A stretch of 64,000 bases of DNA from Lacisediminihabitans sp046156175 (GTDB lineage: Bacteria > Actinomycetota > Actinomycetes > Actinomycetales > Microbacteriaceae). The notes below the pieces were generated by a model. That model did no database searches, was not told the origin of the DNA, and saw only the letters and a program-made list of their open reading frames with translations. Where the stretch lies: positions 682,001 through 746,000 of the forward strand of contig NZ_JAYLVL010000002.1 of assembly GCF_046156175.1 (NCBI RefSeq), written 5' to 3'. The position numbers were made by a program, and so were the translations under genes. Below are positions 8,129-16,609 of the stretch, piece by piece (the stretch's first letter is position 1; each line of letters opens with the position of its first letter).

Positions 8129-9030
8129 TTGGCACCCGGGATCACGAGCGCCGGGAGCGACTGCGCGCACCACGCGTCGGTCGCCACCGCGGAGTCGGCG
8201 GAGCCGAGAGCTTCTCCGGCGGCTTCACCGCGCTCGCCCAACTGGCCTACGCCGGGGCTACGGTCTCCGCCAGCGTCATCGACCTGCGCAGCGGTCTCAC
8301 GCTGGTGTCGATCGACGATCGGGTCGCGATGCCCACCGCGAGCGTCGGCAAGATCCTGTTGCTCATCGAGGTCGCGGCGCGCATCACCGCCCGCGATGCG
8401 GCCGGCTTCGGCATCCTCGACAAGACGCCGGGGGATGCGGTCGGCGATTCCGGCATCTGGCAGCGGTTGCAGGCGCCCGCGCTGCCGGTGACCGACCTCG
8501 CGCTGCTCGTCGGCGCCACCAGTGACAACCTCGCGACGAATGTGCTGCTGCGGCAGGTGGGTCTCGACTCCGTGCGGGCGCGCGGCGAGCAACTCGGGCT
8601 CTCGCGCACGGCGCTACTCGATCTGGTGCGGGACCACCGCGGTCCGGATGATGCGCCGCAGTTGTCCATCGGATCCGCCGCCGAACTCTCGTGGTTGTTC
8701 TCCGCCCTCGCCCGCGGTCAGGTCGTGGACGCGGTCACGAGCAAGCGCGTACTCGGCTGGCTGTCTCACAACGCGGACCTCTCGATGGTCTCGAGCGCGT
8801 TCGGGCTCGATCCGCTCTCCCATCGCACGCCCGACTCGGGACTGCAACTGATCAATAAGACCGGCACCGACGCGGGAGTGCGGTCGGAGGCCGGTCTGCT
8901 GAGTGGATCCCGCACCGGAGTCGCCTACGCCGTCACGGTGCAATTCAGTGGTGCCGATCTCGCCGCGCGGCTCCGCGTGCTCGAGGCGATGCGCACTTTC
9001 GGATTCGATCTCCTGGAGTACGTGTTCTAG
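8122..9030 (+). CDS. Class A beta-lactamase-like serine hydrolase (start uncertain)
   Basis: Serine hydrolase of the DD-peptidase/class A beta-lactamase fold. The active-site motif is TASVGK (Ser about residue 74, Lys 77), the second motif is SDN in GATSDNLATN, and the third is KTG in INKTGTDAG. The Glu-containing omega-loop motif of true beta-lactamases is not obvious, so a non-lactamase hydrolase is more likely. The conserved part begins near ESFSGGFTALAQL. The about 25 codons before it are Arg-rich and unlike a protein start, and the only in-frame initiator is a TTG overlapping the stop of the peptidase gene. The real start is unresolved. Confidence 0.8.
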   Translation: MVVGTRDHERRERLRAPRVGRHRGVGGAESFSGGFTALAQLAYAGATVSASVIDLRSGLTLVSIDDRVAMPTASVGKILLLIEVAARITARDAAGFGILDKTPGDAVGDSGIWQRLQAPALPVTDLALLVGATSDNLATNVLLRQVGLDSVRARGEQLGLSRTALLDLVRDHRGPDDAPQLSIGSAAELSWLFSALARGQVVDAVTSKRVLGWLSHNADLSMVSSAFGLDPLSHRTPDSGLQLINKTGTDAGVRSEAGLLSGSRTGVAYAVTVQFSGADLAARLRVLEAMRTFGFDLLEYVF

Positions 9031-9287
9031 TACCCCCCGTTCGAGTGGTACTCATACGGGGCACAGTTCGTGTAACGTTCCCTGAAGAACAGCTGTCTGA
9101 ACCCGAAATCCACGCTGTGCTGAAATAACAGAAGTCCCCCACCCGAAACCCATCGGTTACCCAGCCGAACTGACGCCCCCGACGTCTGCATGACAGCCTC
9201 TCGATCGCCCCCCGAAGCGTACAGAGGCAACACTGTAATGCTCCCTGCCGAAGGCCGACGTAAATCTCCATTACCCAGGAGCACGTC
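9031..9287. promoter_or_regulatory. Upstream region of the LAFTG surface protein gene
   Basis: This 257-bp region holds two ACCCGAAA motifs (9101-9108 and 9141-9148), a TACCCCCCG string at 9031-9039, and an ACCCCC-N3-TCGAGT element ending at 9046. The same elements recur upstream of the other LAxTG gene in this window. A good ribosome binding site, AGGAG, lies about 7 nt before the ATG. Confidence 0.45.
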
Positions 9288-10922
9288 ATGAAGAGAACCC
9301 TTGCCGCAATCACGACGATCGTGATCGCGGTCGGCCTTGCCATCACCGGAGTGTCCACCGCCAGTGCGGACGATGCTGTCCCTCCGGTCACCTCCGATGT
9401 GGCGCCGGTACCAGGTCCGGCGGCAACGGACGTCCCGGCCCCCACGCCGTCGCCATCGGTTGCGCCGACGGCCAAGACGTCCACGCCGTACCCCTCGGCA
9501 TCGCCGAGCCCGAGCCCGTCGGCTTCGCCGAACCCGTATCCCACCCCTAGCCCGACGCCGACCTCCACGTCGATCCCGACCGCTGGCAATGGTCCCTGCC
9601 TCCCGGCATCCGCGGTGTCCTACACCTACGCCCCCGCCACGAACAGCGGGTCGGTGACCGTCACGGCTCAGCCGTACTTCAGCACGCTGCTGTGTGACCC
9701 CATCTTCATCACCGCCGCGAGCTGGAAGTACACGACGACGGCCTTCTGGCCACAGGTGCTCGACTCCTCGAAGACCAACAACGTGACCATCTCCAAGGTC
9801 GGCAGCTATGCGTACGGCGCCGAAGTGACCTGCGGCCAGGGTGACATCTACGCGCGCACCGGCTCCTACATCGTGCCGACACCCACCCTGGAAAGCCCTC
9901 AGGCCTGGGAGAAGTTCCTCAGCGGCATGGGTCTGAAGACGACCACTCCCGGCAACACCTACGTGCAGACGCCGGTCGGCTGCGCCGAGATCCCGACCCT
10001 TCCCCTGGTGGACCCCACGCCGGTCACCTTCGTCGACACCTGCGGCACCGAGGCTGACAGGGTGGTGATCCCCGCTCTCACCAGCGAGGACCACTTCACC
10101 TACTCGACCTCCGACGCCACGTCGGAGAGTGGCGTGCGCACGGTCACCGTCACTGCTGCGCCAGACAAGGGCTACGGCTTCAGCTTGGATGCCGTGACCT
10201 CGTGGTCCCACACCTTCAAGACCGACGCCCAGAACAACTGCGTGACGATCCCCGGTGACCCGGAGGCCGTCGGCCAGACCTGTGCCGTCTCCGCCGACGG
10301 AGTGGTCAGCGGCTACCTCACGGTCGCACCGGTCACGGGCGTGGTCTACACGATCCACCCGGTCACGCCGACCGGGGCGGACATCACGGTGACCACAGAG
10401 AAGACCAACGTGGCTCCGGGCGACTACCTGATCACCGCGGCGGCCGAACCGGGCTACATCCTCTCCGGGGTCACCGAATGGCAGCGCACGGTCGAGGACA
10501 ACGCGGTGGACTGCAACCTGCCGACCGACGCCTTCCTGCCCTCATCCGTGAGCTGGGTGAACCAGACCTGCTCTGCGGGCGGAACGGTCAGCGGCTACAT
10601 CGCCATCGACCCGAACGACTTCCTCAGCTACTTCGTCGGCACCACCCAGCTGGTCTCCGCTCGCACGGCGTTCGAGCCGGGAACCTACGTCGTGACGGTG
10701 GTTGCTCCTCCCGGGGACACGATCGACGGCCCCTCCAGCTACACGGCGACCATCACGAAGCCGGATACCAGCTGTGGAAACCTCGACCCGCAGAGCCTCA
10801 CCACGCTGGCCTTCACCGGCTTCGACTCGGGAGCCGGCTACCTCGCGGTGGCCTCCGCATTCCTGATGCTCGGTACGGCCCTCGTGTTCAGCGCACGTCG
10901 CAAGGACAAGGCCAAGGCCTAA
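9288..10922 (+). CDS. Secreted LAFTG-anchored surface protein with three Cys-bounded repeats
   Basis: Exported protein of 544 residues. Residues 1-27 form a signal peptide (MKRTLAAITTIVIAVGLAIT..., ending STASA). A long Pro/Ser/Thr linker (about 35-95) probably spans the wall. About residues 245-495 hold three related 75-80-residue repeats, each opening with TC and closing with a W-x-x-T...C pattern, suggesting one disulfide per repeat. The C-terminus is LAFTG, a hydrophobic helix and the basic tail SARRKDKAKA, i.e. a sorting signal of the LAxTG class used by class E sortases. The function is unknown; no enzyme motif is seen. No sortase gene lies in this window. Confidence 0.88.
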   Translation: MKRTLAAITTIVIAVGLAITGVSTASADDAVPPVTSDVAPVPGPAATDVPAPTPSPSVAPTAKTSTPYPSASPSPSPSASPNPYPTPSPTPTSTSIPTAGNGPCLPASAVSYTYAPATNSGSVTVTAQPYFSTLLCDPIFITAASWKYTTTAFWPQVLDSSKTNNVTISKVGSYAYGAEVTCGQGDIYARTGSYIVPTPTLESPQAWEKFLSGMGLKTTTPGNTYVQTPVGCAEIPTLPLVDPTPVTFVDTCGTEADRVVIPALTSEDHFTYSTSDATSESGVRTVTVTAAPDKGYGFSLDAVTSWSHTFKTDAQNNCVTIPGDPEAVGQTCAVSADGVVSGYLTVAPVTGVVYTIHPVTPTGADITVTTEKTNVAPGDYLITAAAEPGYILSGVTEWQRTVEDNAVDCNLPTDAFLPSSVSWVNQTCSAGGTVSGYIAIDPNDFLSYFVGTTQLVSARTAFEPGTYVVTVVAPPGDTIDGPSSYTATITKPDTSCGNLDPQSLTTLAFTGFDSGAGYLAVASAFLMLGTALVFSARRKDKAKA

Positions 10923-10934
10923 GCGACCAAGACG

Positions 10935-10980
10935 ACACGCCTCGCACTGACCTCTGGTCGGTGCGGGGCGTGTTCTTTGT
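10935..10980. terminator. Rho-independent terminator, probably shared by convergent genes
   Basis: An 18-bp stem (10935-10952 with 10956-10973) contains two G:U pairs and a TCT loop, followed by TCTTTGT. It lies between the convergent surface protein gene and hemA. Confidence 0.85.
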
Positions 10981-11053
10981 GCGGGGAGACCAGCGTGACG
11001 GTGCCGACTGCCCCGAAGGCGATGAAGCCAGGGCGGTGTGAACTACCGAGGGC

Positions 11054-12328
11054 TCAGGCCTGGAGGTCGCCGCGGGTCTCTTCTGCCGGGGTCGCAGCCG
11101 AGGTGGCGATGCCGAAGAGTGCGGTGACGGCATCGCTGAACGACTGGGCCTCTCCGGCTCGTGCGAGCTCCCTGGCGCGGACCGACGGCGTGTGCAGAAG
11201 CACCCCGGTGAGGTGACGCAGTGCCGCCTCGACCCGTCCATCCTCGTCGCCGCGAGCCCGTGCCCGCGCGATCTCGGTCTCCAGCAGGCCGAAGACGTGA
11301 GTGCGGAGCGCCACCACAGAGGGGGTGAGCTGTTGCTCGGTGATCGTCGCAGCGAATTCGGAGGCCGCGCTCGAGACGAGGGCGCGGGCATCCGTCGTCG
11401 CCGTGAGCTCTTCGAGGGGCGCATGCAGGCTGATGGTCTCGAGGTCGAGCAGCTCCGTGCCCGCCACGGTCGCGACATCGGGGTGCACGTTGCGCGGCAG
11501 CCCGAGGTCGATCACGATGCGACGTGCGTTTCCCGCAGAGGGAGACAGGTGGGCAGCGGAGACGACCGGTGCTTCGGTGGTGGTGCAGGTGATCACGACG
11601 TCTGCGGCGGCGAGGGCGGCGACGAGGTCGATGCTCGCCGTGAGCCCGAGCCGCAGCGCGAAGCGGGCAGCGCGGCCGGACGGGGAGTACACCGTGACAT
11701 CCTCCGCCCCACGGTCGCGGAGCGCGGCGACGGTGGTGGCGGCGTACTGGCCGGTGCCGATGATCAGCACGCGGGTGGCCGACCAGTCCGCGATGCGACT
11801 TGAGGCGAGTTCGAGCCCGAGGCGCACGAGCGATCGGCCCGCACCGCCTATGGCGGTCTGGTTCTTCACCTCGCGCGAGGTGTTGGCCGCCTGTTGAAAG
11901 AGGCGTTCCAGCGCGGATGAGGTGGTGCCCGCCGCACGCGCCTGCTCGAGTGCTCGGCGCACCTGGCCGGAGATCTCGTCTTCGCCGACGATCACCGACT
12001 CGAGACCGGAGCTGACCGAGAAGAGATGCTCCGCGACGTCGTCGCCGCTCAACACCGTGACCGTCTCGCGCAGTGCCGCGGGGTCTATGCCGCTCGCGGC
12101 GCTGATCACCTGCACCGAGTTCTCCACCGCAACGGCCGTGGCCGCGGTGAGCGGCTCATCGATTTCGAGATAGGCCTCGAAGCGATTGCAGGTGGCGAGC
12201 ACGACCGCTCCGGAGACGAAATCACCGTCATTGACCAGGATGCCCGCCGCCTGTGGTGCACCCACCGAGAGCTTTTCGAGAATCTCGAAGCTCGCGTTGC
12301 GATGGTTGGCGGTCAGACAGAGAAGCAC
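11054..12328 (-). CDS. hemA: Glutamyl-tRNA reductase
   Basis: First committed enzyme of C5-pathway tetrapyrrole synthesis: NADPH reduction of glutamyl-tRNA to glutamate-1-semialdehyde, the substrate of HemL encoded about 8 kb away. The active-site Cys is in ATCNRFE (residue 47), the VIVGEDEISGQVRRAL segment is characteristic, and an NAD-binding stretch reads VLIIGTGQYAATTV. The length of 424 residues is normal. It is divergent from the rest of the heme operon. The GTG start has TAGGCT 6 nt upstream on its strand, so a leaderless message is likely, although GGGGAG also precedes it. Confidence 0.96.
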   Translation of the reverse strand: MLLCLTANHRNASFEILEKLSVGAPQAAGILVNDGDFVSGAVVLATCNRFEAYLEIDEPLTAATAVAVENSVQVISAASGIDPAALRETVTVLSGDDVAEHLFSVSSGLESVIVGEDEISGQVRRALEQARAAGTTSSALERLFQQAANTSREVKNQTAIGGAGRSLVRLGLELASSRIADWSATRVLIIGTGQYAATTVAALRDRGAEDVTVYSPSGRAARFALRLGLTASIDLVAALAAADVVITCTTTEAPVVSAAHLSPSAGNARRIVIDLGLPRNVHPDVATVAGTELLDLETISLHAPLEELTATTDARALVSSAASEFAATITEQQLTPSVVALRTHVFGLLETEIARARARGDEDGRVEAALRHLTGVLLHTPSVRARELARAGEAQSFSDAVTALFGIATSAATPAEETRGDLQA

Positions 12329-12334
12329 CTCCCC

Positions 12335-12340
12335 AGCCTA
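12335..12340 (-). promoter_or_regulatory. Candidate -10 box of hemA
   Basis: Read on the minus strand, TAGGCT lies 6 nt before the hemA GTG, matching TANNNT at leaderless spacing. Confidence 0.5.
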
Positions 12341-12390
12341 CGTCTGGTCGGGATGGTCCGGCGGCGTAAGGCACTCCCAGCCCCCTCGCC

Positions 12391-12396
12391 CATACT
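12391..12396 (+). promoter_or_regulatory. Candidate -10 box of the hemE operon
   Basis: CATACT resembles TATACT and ends 7 nt before the GTG at 12404. This favours that GTG as a leaderless start over the ATG at 12419. Confidence 0.4.
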
Positions 12397-12403
12397 TAAT
12401 CAC

Positions 12404-13474
12404 GTGAAGCTTCCAGCCATGCATCCCCTGATCGACGGCCGCACGGCTGATTCTCCGCTCATCCGGGCCTACCGCGGGGATCGTCCATCGACCACCCCGG
12501 TCTGGTTCATGCGCCAGGCGGGACGCTCGCTGCCCGAGTATCGAGCACTCCGCGTCGGCACCAAGATGCTCGACGCCTGTCTCGATCCAGAGCTGTCGAG
12601 CGAGATCACCCTGCAGCCGGTGCGGCGCCACGGAGTGGACGCCGGCATCTTCTTCAGTGACATCGTCGTGCCGCTCAGGCTCGCCGGTGTGGATGTCGAC
12701 ATCGTGCCGGGTCGCGGTCCGGTGCTCGGGGCTCCCCTCCGCACCGCAGCGGATGTCGCGACCCTCCGCCCTCTCGAACCGGACGCCCTCGCCCCCATCA
12801 CCGAAGGGGTCGCGCGCACGGTCGCCGAGCTCGGCAACACCCCGCTGATCGGATTCGCCGGCGCACCATTCACCCTCGCCGCTTACCTGGTCGAGGGTGG
12901 TCCTTCGAAGGACCACCTGCGTGCCCGCACCCTCATGCACGCAGACCCCGCGACCTGGGATGCCCTGCTGAGCTGGGCGGCGGATGTCACCGGGGCCTTC
13001 CTCCGCGCGCAGGTGCTCGCCGGTGCCAGCGCGGTGCAGCTGTTCGACTCCTGGGTCGGTTCTCTCTCCGTCGCCGACTACGAGAGCCGTGTCGCCCCGT
13101 TCTCCCGGCAGGCGATCGCGCACGTGTCGGATCTCGGCGTGCCCGTGGTGCACTTCGGGGTGGGCACTGGCGAGTTGCTTCGGTCGATGCACGCGATCGG
13201 AGTGGACGTGATGGGCGTCGACGATCGGCTGCCGCTCGATACGGCATCCGCTCGACTCGGCTCCGCGGTGCCGCTGCAGGGCAACATCAATCCCGCTCTT
13301 CTCGCGGCTCCGTGGCCGGTGCTCGAAGCCCACGTGCTCGACGTGATCGAGCGGGGGAGGGCCGCCAGCGCCCACGTGCTGAACCTCGGGCACGGCGTAC
13401 CGCCGGAGACGGACCCCGACGTGCTCACCCGCATCGTGAGGCTCGCCCACGCGCCCGCTGCCGTCCATGCCTAG
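12404..13474 (+). CDS. hemE: Uroporphyrinogen decarboxylase
   Basis: Converts uroporphyrinogen III to coproporphyrinogen III by removing four carboxyl groups. The family signature WFMRQAGRSLPEYR is near the N-terminus, FFSDIVVPL holds the catalytic Asp, and GFAGAPFTLAAYLVEGG and QLFDSWVG are conserved. The length is 356 residues from the GTG or 351 from the ATG at 12419. The GTG is favoured by a -10-like element 7 nt upstream. It opens the long heme operon and overlaps cgoX by 8 nt. Confidence 0.95.
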   Translation: MKLPAMHPLIDGRTADSPLIRAYRGDRPSTTPVWFMRQAGRSLPEYRALRVGTKMLDACLDPELSSEITLQPVRRHGVDAGIFFSDIVVPLRLAGVDVDIVPGRGPVLGAPLRTAADVATLRPLEPDALAPITEGVARTVAELGNTPLIGFAGAPFTLAAYLVEGGPSKDHLRARTLMHADPATWDALLSWAADVTGAFLRAQVLAGASAVQLFDSWVGSLSVADYESRVAPFSRQAIAHVSDLGVPVVHFGVGTGELLRSMHAIGVDVMGVDDRLPLDTASARLGSAVPLQGNINPALLAAPWPVLEAHVLDVIERGRAASAHVLNLGHGVPPETDPDVLTRIVRLAHAPAAVHA

Positions 13475-14747
13475 CGCGATCATTGTTGGCGGGGGCATCG
13501 CCGGGTTGGTGATGGCCCGCGAGCTCGTGCTCGGCGGTCTCGACGTGACGCTGCTGGAGGCATCAGACCACCTCGGCGGCAAGATCGCCCGGCACACCGT
13601 GGCCGGGATCGAGCTCGATGCCGGTGCCGAGAGCTTCGCGACCCGCCGCGACACCGTCGCCGGCCTCGCACGCCAGCTCGGCCTCGAGGCAGCCATCACC
13701 CCGCCGAATCCGCAGGGGGCGTGGCTGCAGACCGCACAGGGCAAGGCGTTCCCTCTGCCCAAGACCGGCATCCTCGGCATCCCGGGAACCGCGCTCGCTG
13801 CCGACGTGATCGCTGTCGTCGGCTTCTGGGGGGCCTTTCGTGCCCAGCTCGACGAACTGCTGTTCGGCTTCGCCGGGTCGAAGGAGCGAAACCTCGGGCG
13901 GCTGGTGCGCCGACGGATGGGGCGTCGCGTACTCGAACGGTTGGTGGCACCGGTGACTCTCGGCATCCATTCCCGGCATCCCGATGAACTGGACATCGAC
14001 GTCGTGGCCCCTGGACTGCGCAAGGCAATGCTCGCCACCGGCTCGCTCTCGCACGCCGTGCGCTCGCTGCGGAGTTCCGCACCGGCCGGCACCGCGGTAT
14101 CGGGATTGGTGGGCGGCATGTTCGGCCTGGTCGAGGTGCTGACCAGGGATCTTGAACGATTCGGCGTCTCGATTCGACTCGACTCCCCGGTTGCCGCGGT
14201 CGACGCGTCGACGGTGACCCTGGCCGATGGCGACATTCTCGAGGCCGACATCGTGGTGCTCGCGACCCCCCTCGCGTCGCCGGGTGCGCCGGCGATCGTG
14301 CTCGCTACCCTCGTCGTGGATGCCCCGGAGCTGGATGCCGCCCCCCGCGGGACAGGAATGCTGGTGGCGCGTGATCCCGCAGACCCACGGTTGCGGGCCA
14401 AAGCACTGACCCATGCGACAGCCAAGTGGGAATGGCTCGCCGCGCGCGTTCCGCCTCACCGCCATGTGCTGCGGCTTTCCTATGACGGGGTGGCAGCGGG
14501 GCAGGCAAGCGACGCCCAGCTGCGCGAATGCGCTCTCCGCGATGCGGGCGCGCTGCTCGGGGTGGGCATCGACGCGGCATCCGTCGTCGCATTCGCCCGG
14601 GTCGACTGGAGCGCTCCGGCGCGCGGTGTCGAGGCCATCGTCGGGGTGACGGTGGTGGGCGAGGGGGCAGCCGGCACCGGCCTCGCCGCCGTCGTCGCTC
14701 ACGCTCGACAAGAGTCTGGACGTTTGCTGGAAGAGGTGGAGGCCTAG
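13467..14747 (+). CDS. cgoX: Coproporphyrinogen III oxidase, FAD-dependent (HemY/CgoX)
   Basis: Oxidises coproporphyrinogen III to coproporphyrin III in the coproporphyrin-dependent heme route. The N-terminal dinucleotide fold is IIVGGGIAGLVMARELVLGG, followed by the E-A-S-D-H-L-G-G-K flavin contact. At 426 residues it is somewhat shorter than the usual about 460-480, with the C-terminal FAD segment reduced to GTGLAAVVAHARQES. The coproporphyrin rather than protoporphyrin role is inferred from the chdC and cpfC neighbours. The start overlaps the end of hemE. Confidence 0.92.
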   Translation: MPSAIIVGGGIAGLVMARELVLGGLDVTLLEASDHLGGKIARHTVAGIELDAGAESFATRRDTVAGLARQLGLEAAITPPNPQGAWLQTAQGKAFPLPKTGILGIPGTALAADVIAVVGFWGAFRAQLDELLFGFAGSKERNLGRLVRRRMGRRVLERLVAPVTLGIHSRHPDELDIDVVAPGLRKAMLATGSLSHAVRSLRSSAPAGTAVSGLVGGMFGLVEVLTRDLERFGVSIRLDSPVAAVDASTVTLADGDILEADIVVLATPLASPGAPAIVLATLVVDAPELDAAPRGTGMLVARDPADPRLRAKALTHATAKWEWLAARVPPHRHVLRLSYDGVAAGQASDAQLRECALRDAGALLGVGIDAASVVAFARVDWSAPARGVEAIVGVTVVGEGAAGTGLAAVVAHARQESGRLLEEVEA

Positions 14748-14818
14748 CCTCCGGGGGCTACTGTGGAACTGACCCCCAGACATATGCCCATTCGGGCACG
14801 CACAGGACGGAGCAAATC

Positions 14819-15133
14819 ATGCGAGGCAAAATTCTGCTCGTCGTCGGACTGGCCGCCGGCTATGTGCTCGGCGCCAAAGCCGGACGCGGTCGTTACGAAG
14901 ACATCAAGCAGGCCACGAGCAAGCTGTGGGGAGACCCGCGGGTACAGCGCCAGGTGAAGAACGTCGAAGGACGCGCCAAGGAATTCGCCAAGGACAAGGC
15001 CCCGGAGGTCGTCGACTTCCTCAGCGACGGAGCCAAGAAGGTCGTGTCGCAGGTCGGAAAGTCCGGATCGTCGAAGTCCCCGGCGTCACGCTCGGCGGCG
15101 GCGGCCAAACCGGCATCCGCGAGCGGAAAGTAG
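14819..15133 (+). CDS. Small YtxH-like protein
   Basis: A 104-residue protein beginning MRGKILLVVGLAAGYVLGAK, a single N-terminal hydrophobic helix with a GYVLGAKAGRGRYE motif seen in YtxH-type stress proteins. A charged amphipathic region and a low-complexity Ser/Ala/Lys tail follow. The GGACGGAGC sequence upstream is a weak ribosome binding site. It is the first of three small membrane-associated proteins placed inside the heme operon. No enzymatic function is suggested. Confidence 0.8.
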   Translation: MRGKILLVVGLAAGYVLGAKAGRGRYEDIKQATSKLWGDPRVQRQVKNVEGRAKEFAKDKAPEVVDFLSDGAKKVVSQVGKSGSSKSPASRSAAAAKPASASGK

Positions 15134-15140
15134 TTCGACA

Positions 15141-15551
15141 GTGAACGACGACACCACCTCGCGAAAGTCGCTCTTCGCCCTGATCGCGGACCTGCCGAGG
15201 CTCGTCATCGGACAGGTGAAGAACGAGATCGAGCAGTTCAAGAGCGAGTTGATCGCGAAGCTGAAGCACGCGGGCATCGGCGTCGGCCTCTTCGCCGGTG
15301 CCGGATTCGTCGCATTCTTCCTCTTCGCCGTGCTCATCGCCGCGGCGATCCTGGCCTTCGCCACGATCGTGCCGGGCTGGCTCGCGGCGCTCATCGTCGC
15401 CGCCATCCTGCTGGTGATCGTGGTCATCCTCGTGCTCGTCGGGCTGCGCCAGGTGAAGCAAGGGGTGCCGCCCGTACCCACCGAGACGATCAAGAGCGTC
15501 AAGAAAGACGTCAACACCCTCAAGGGCCTGGGAAAGCGGGAGAACCGATGA
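15141..15551 (+). CDS. Phage-holin-superfamily membrane protein (DUF1469 type)
   Basis: A 136-residue protein with a GTG start. A polar N-terminal helix (about 1-45: IADLPRLVIGQVKNEIEQFK) is followed by two long hydrophobic helices (about 48-75 and 80-108) and a basic tail. This layout matches the actinobacterial proteins annotated as phage holin family (PF07332-like), which are chromosomal and not linked to prophages. Nothing else here suggests phage. Its end overlaps the next gene by 4 nt (ATGA). Confidence 0.82.
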   Translation: MNDDTTSRKSLFALIADLPRLVIGQVKNEIEQFKSELIAKLKHAGIGVGLFAGAGFVAFFLFAVLIAAAILAFATIVPGWLAALIVAAILLVIVVILVLVGLRQVKQGVPPVPTETIKSVKKDVNTLKGLGKRENR

Positions 15552-15787
15552 GCGACACCACACCGTCCGAATCGCTTGAGACCCGCATCAGGACCAACCG
15601 TTCTGAGCTCGAGGAGACCCTCGACGCGATCGAAGACAAACTCAATGTGCCGAAGCAGGTCGGCAAACTGACAGCTAAAGCGCAGTCCTCGTACGAGGAG
15701 AACCCCGTACCGTGGATCATCGGAGCGACCGCAGCAGTGGTCGTCATCGGCGGCATCGTGGCCTGGGCGATCTTCGGCAACGACTAG
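15548..15787 (+). CDS. DUF3618 membrane protein
   Basis: A 79-residue protein. Residues about 10-40 hold the DUF3618 signature (IRTNRSELEETLDAIEDKLN), and one transmembrane helix lies at about 55-75 (PWIIGATAAVVVIGGIVAWAI). DUF3618 proteins commonly follow holin-like and YtxH-like genes in actinobacteria, forming a small envelope or stress module of unknown role. It is translationally coupled to the holin-like gene. Confidence 0.85.
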   Translation: MSDTTPSESLETRIRTNRSELEETLDAIEDKLNVPKQVGKLTAKAQSSYEENPVPWIIGATAAVVVIGGIVAWAIFGND

Positions 15788-15892
15788 ATAATTCTGACGA
15801 TGTCGATTCGCTACGACCCGTAGCGAACATACTCTCGCGCAGGCGCACGGCCGCTTTTTGTTCTCGCAGCGATGCGGGGGAGGATAGACGGC

Positions 15893-16609
15893 ATGAGCAC
15901 CACCCCGATCCCGAACGGGCATCCCGTCGGAGAGCCTGCGACCACAGAAGACCACACCACGACGGGCTACACCCTCTGGGCGGTCTTCCGCCGGGATGGC
16001 ACGGTGCCGGCGGGCGACGATGTCGCGTCGCTTTCGAGCGCGGTCGCCGCGGTGGAAGCAGCAGGGGTCACCGTGCGCGGGTTCTACGACGTCTCGAGCC
16101 TTCGTGCCGACGCCGACCTGATGATCTGGCTGCACGGTGGCACTCCCGAGACCCTGCAGTGGGGGCTGCGCGAACTTCGTCGCAGCACTCTTCTGCGCAC
16201 CATGCTGCCGACCTGGAATGCAATGGGCGTGCACGTCGACGCCGAGTTCTCTGCCAGCCACCGCCCCGCGTTCATGCGGGACAAGGAGCCGGAGGCCTGG
16301 CTCACGGTCTATCCCTTCGTGCGCTCGTACGAGTGGTACATCCTGCCGGAGGAGGAACGCCGCGGAATGCTGGCGGACCACGGGCGCAAGGGCGGCGCCT
16401 ACCCGCAGGTGCTCGCCAACACCGTGGCATCCTTCGCTCTCGGCGACTACGAGTGGATCCTGGCGCTCGAAGCGCCGCAACTCGTCGACCTCGTCGACCT
16501 GATGCGTCACCTCCGCCAGACCGAGGCGCGCCGACACGTGCGCGAAGAGGTGCCGTTCTACACGGGACGTCGCATCGCCATCTCCGAGATCGCGGAGGTG
16601 CTGCGATGA
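15893..16609 (+). CDS. chdC: Coproheme decarboxylase (HemQ/ChdC)
   Basis: Final step of the coproporphyrin-dependent pathway: peroxide-driven decarboxylation of coproheme to heme b. The protein has 238 residues in the chlorite-dismutase fold. YPFVRSYEWYILPEEERR carries the catalytic Tyr (about residue 140), and MLADHGRKG (His about 163) is the likely proximal heme ligand in actinobacterial enzymes. The start is the ATG after GGGGGAGGATAG; an upstream in-frame ATG at 15872 lacks such a site. It overlaps cpfC by ATGA, fitting the physical partnership of the two enzymes. Confidence 0.94.
   Translation: MSTTPIPNGHPVGEPATTEDHTTTGYTLWAVFRRDGTVPAGDDVASLSSAVAAVEAAGVTVRGFYDVSSLRADADLMIWLHGGTPETLQWGLRELRRSTLLRTMLPTWNAMGVHVDAEFSASHRPAFMRDKEPEAWLTVYPFVRSYEWYILPEEERRGMLADHGRKGGAYPQVLANTVASFALGDYEWILALEAPQLVDLVDLMRHLRQTEARRHVREEVPFYTGRRIAISEIAEVLR

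Noticed and set aside
12338..14425. A 695-codon minus-strand frame opposite hemE and cgoX
   Set aside because: Composition is Ser/Arg/Ala-rich with no domain, and both genes on the other strand are clear heme enzymes.
15141..15551. Prophage signal from the holin-like gene
   Set aside because: The family is chromosomal in actinobacteria. No endolysin, capsid, integrase or attachment site is nearby.
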